This document shows, piece after piece, positions 62,741 to 64,000 of a DNA stretch of 64,000 nt. The stretch covers positions 10,302,001-10,366,000 of the forward strand of contig NC_135566.1 of the NCBI RefSeq assembly GCF_964340395.1, written 5' to 3'. The position numbers and the translations under genes are program-made. Under the pieces are notes generated by a model. That model worked only from the letters and a program-made list of their open reading frames with translations. It had not been told where the DNA came from and ran no database searches. The stretch comes from Glandiceps talaboti. Its lineage: Eukaryota; Hemichordata; Enteropneusta; Spengelidae. The first letter of the stretch is position 1. Every line of letters starts with the position of its first letter.

Positions 62741-63278
62741 CTTGTTTACACATAATACATCATCTGTAATATTATCTGTACACGTGGATTTGTGAAGTCA
62801 TACACAATTTATTTGTACCGTAGCATAGACAAACTAAGGTCCACATATATGCCTGTACACATGTACCTGTACATGTATGTATGCATTTATACAATTTACA
62901 TGTACATATATGTATGTGTATGCATATATTACAATTTACATTGTACATGTATTCATAAAGACTCACTGATTTTGTTTATTTTCCTGCAAAACAAAAGTAT
63001 GTAGTGACTAAAATACCTTCTAGTACACAATATACCAGTCTGGTAATTGGTAAAAATTAATCTTTGTGAACTAGCTGAAGACTGCAAAAATGCAAATTAA
63101 AAAAAAATTATTGGCATAAATATCTATGTTTACAGTGTACACATAGACAATGATATACAATTGATAGCATGTGTATGTACAATTTACATGTACACTTGTA
63201 TATTTACATATTGCATGTGTACATAAATGCAGTTTACATATATAGTACAGGTATATTTAGTGTAGCTGCCACACCTTA

Positions 63279-63346
63279 AGTCTGTAAGGTATGCCATGAT
63301 GGGACACATCGGTGAGGGCAGAATGACATGAAGTATCTTAAAGTCT
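63279..63346. mobile_element. quasi-palindromic ~100-bp family, short copy
   Basis: It starts AGTCTGTAAGGTATGCC and ends GTATCTTAAAGTCT, with core GGTGAGGGCAGAATGACATG, as in copy 3. Confidence 0.7.
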
Positions 63347-63490
63347 TTTAGACCCTCGGGTAATTCTGCTATCTTTAAAAGTAACAACAGGTTGCATAGC
63401 ACTAAAGGCACTGTTGATGGCTTACCATGGCACTAGATGATATATGTGTGCATGTACATGTATACAGTTTACATGTACACGTGTGTGCAT

Positions 63491-63491
<1 letters not shown>

Positions 63492-63548
<57 letters not shown>
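63492..63548. repeat. (GT)n microsatellite
   Basis: About 28 GT dinucleotides, followed at 63558 by a run of 12 G. Confidence 0.97.
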
Positions 63549-63550
<2 letters not shown>

Positions 63551-63599
63551 ACCCTAGGGGGGGGGGGGGTACCACTTGCCAGGTCTGGTATGGGTATGC

Positions 63600-64000
63600 A
63601 GCCAATGCTATCAACCCCAGACCCCATTTTAGACCCATTTTGACCAAAAACCAATACCCCATTTTAGACCATTCAATTTTTTAGAAGACCCCATTGTAGA
63701 CCACAATACTTAATTACCAATATGAAAATGTCAACTAGTGAAGTAGCTGGTGGAAATTCCGAGGGAAATTCCCAGAAATTTTTAACTTGTCGAGGGTTTA
63801 TTATGGGGTTCTTTCCAGGACTCCATTTTAGACCAAACAAAATAAAAAATTGTGTAAAGTGGATCAAATTTTAGACTCCTTATCTCTAAAAATACAGTAC
63901 CCATATTAGACTAAAGGCCAAAAAAACCCACCCCAAAGGGCAAAAACCCCCACCCCAAAGGGCAAATACCCTACCCCAAAGGGTAGCACATACACCCAAT
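63600..64000. repeat. ACCCCATTTTAGACC repeats and CCCCAAAGGG repeats
   Basis: ACCCCATTTTAGACC and its variants recur five or more times between 63610 and 63840. At 63925-64000 a unit of about 23 bp (ACCCCAAAGGGCAAA) is repeated three to four times and runs off the window. It is probably the edge of a longer interspersed element. Confidence 0.7.

Overview
This is a window of invertebrate animal nuclear DNA. It is AT-rich, its genes are split into many short exons with GT-AG introns (one GC-AG), and the sequence between exons is full of simple repeats, tandem arrays, short palindromic DNA transposons and a tRNA-derived SINE. There is no bacterial, viral or organellar content. The species cannot be named from the sequence; an invertebrate marine deuterostome or a lophotrochozoan would fit the gene structures and repeats. 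Exon coordinates were worked out by hand from splice signals, reading-frame continuity and family resemblance. For five complete genes the exons join without any frame break.

Layout, left to right. (1) 1251-9100, minus: RMND1, a mitochondrial inner-membrane protein, 10 exons (9 coding and a probable 5' non-coding exon near 10.0-10.1 kb). Its penultimate intron carries an 84-bp tandem array built from the 3' end of the preceding coding exon. (2) 12576-19968, minus: an unrecognised basic protein of 333 aa in five exons. Its second intron holds a 3.8-kb, 61-bp satellite. (3) 20899-22110, plus: a CENPV-like GFA-fold zinc protein of 135 aa. (4) 23026-26666, minus: PIGL, the GPI-anchor de-N-acetylase, 244 aa, convergent with CENPV, with the two poly(A) signals about 35 bp apart. 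(5) 30233-39042, minus: a TLDc-domain protein of 448 aa in ten exons, with a 1.8-kb transposon in one intron. (6) 39536-39639, plus: the first coding exon of a ZDHHC5/8-type palmitoyltransferase, head to head with the TLDc gene. I find no later exon of it, so the remaining 24 kb is probably its first intron or intergenic DNA.

From 40 to 64 kb I see no other convincing protein-coding exon. This part is mobile and repetitive DNA: a 2.8-kb composite element with 114-bp repeats, a 1.47-kb Harbinger-like element with 85-bp terminal inverted repeats that encloses a first-exon-like sequence, a hairpin element with a second copy split by a SINE, and several copies of a quasi-palindromic family of about 100 bp.

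The genes are not a functional pathway; they are ordinary housekeeping neighbours. The points most worth checking are the exon-derived minisatellite in RMND1, the 61-bp satellite whose every unit carries a TCF/LEF-like palindrome next to a forkhead-like site, and the first-exon-like sequence inside the Harbinger-like element.
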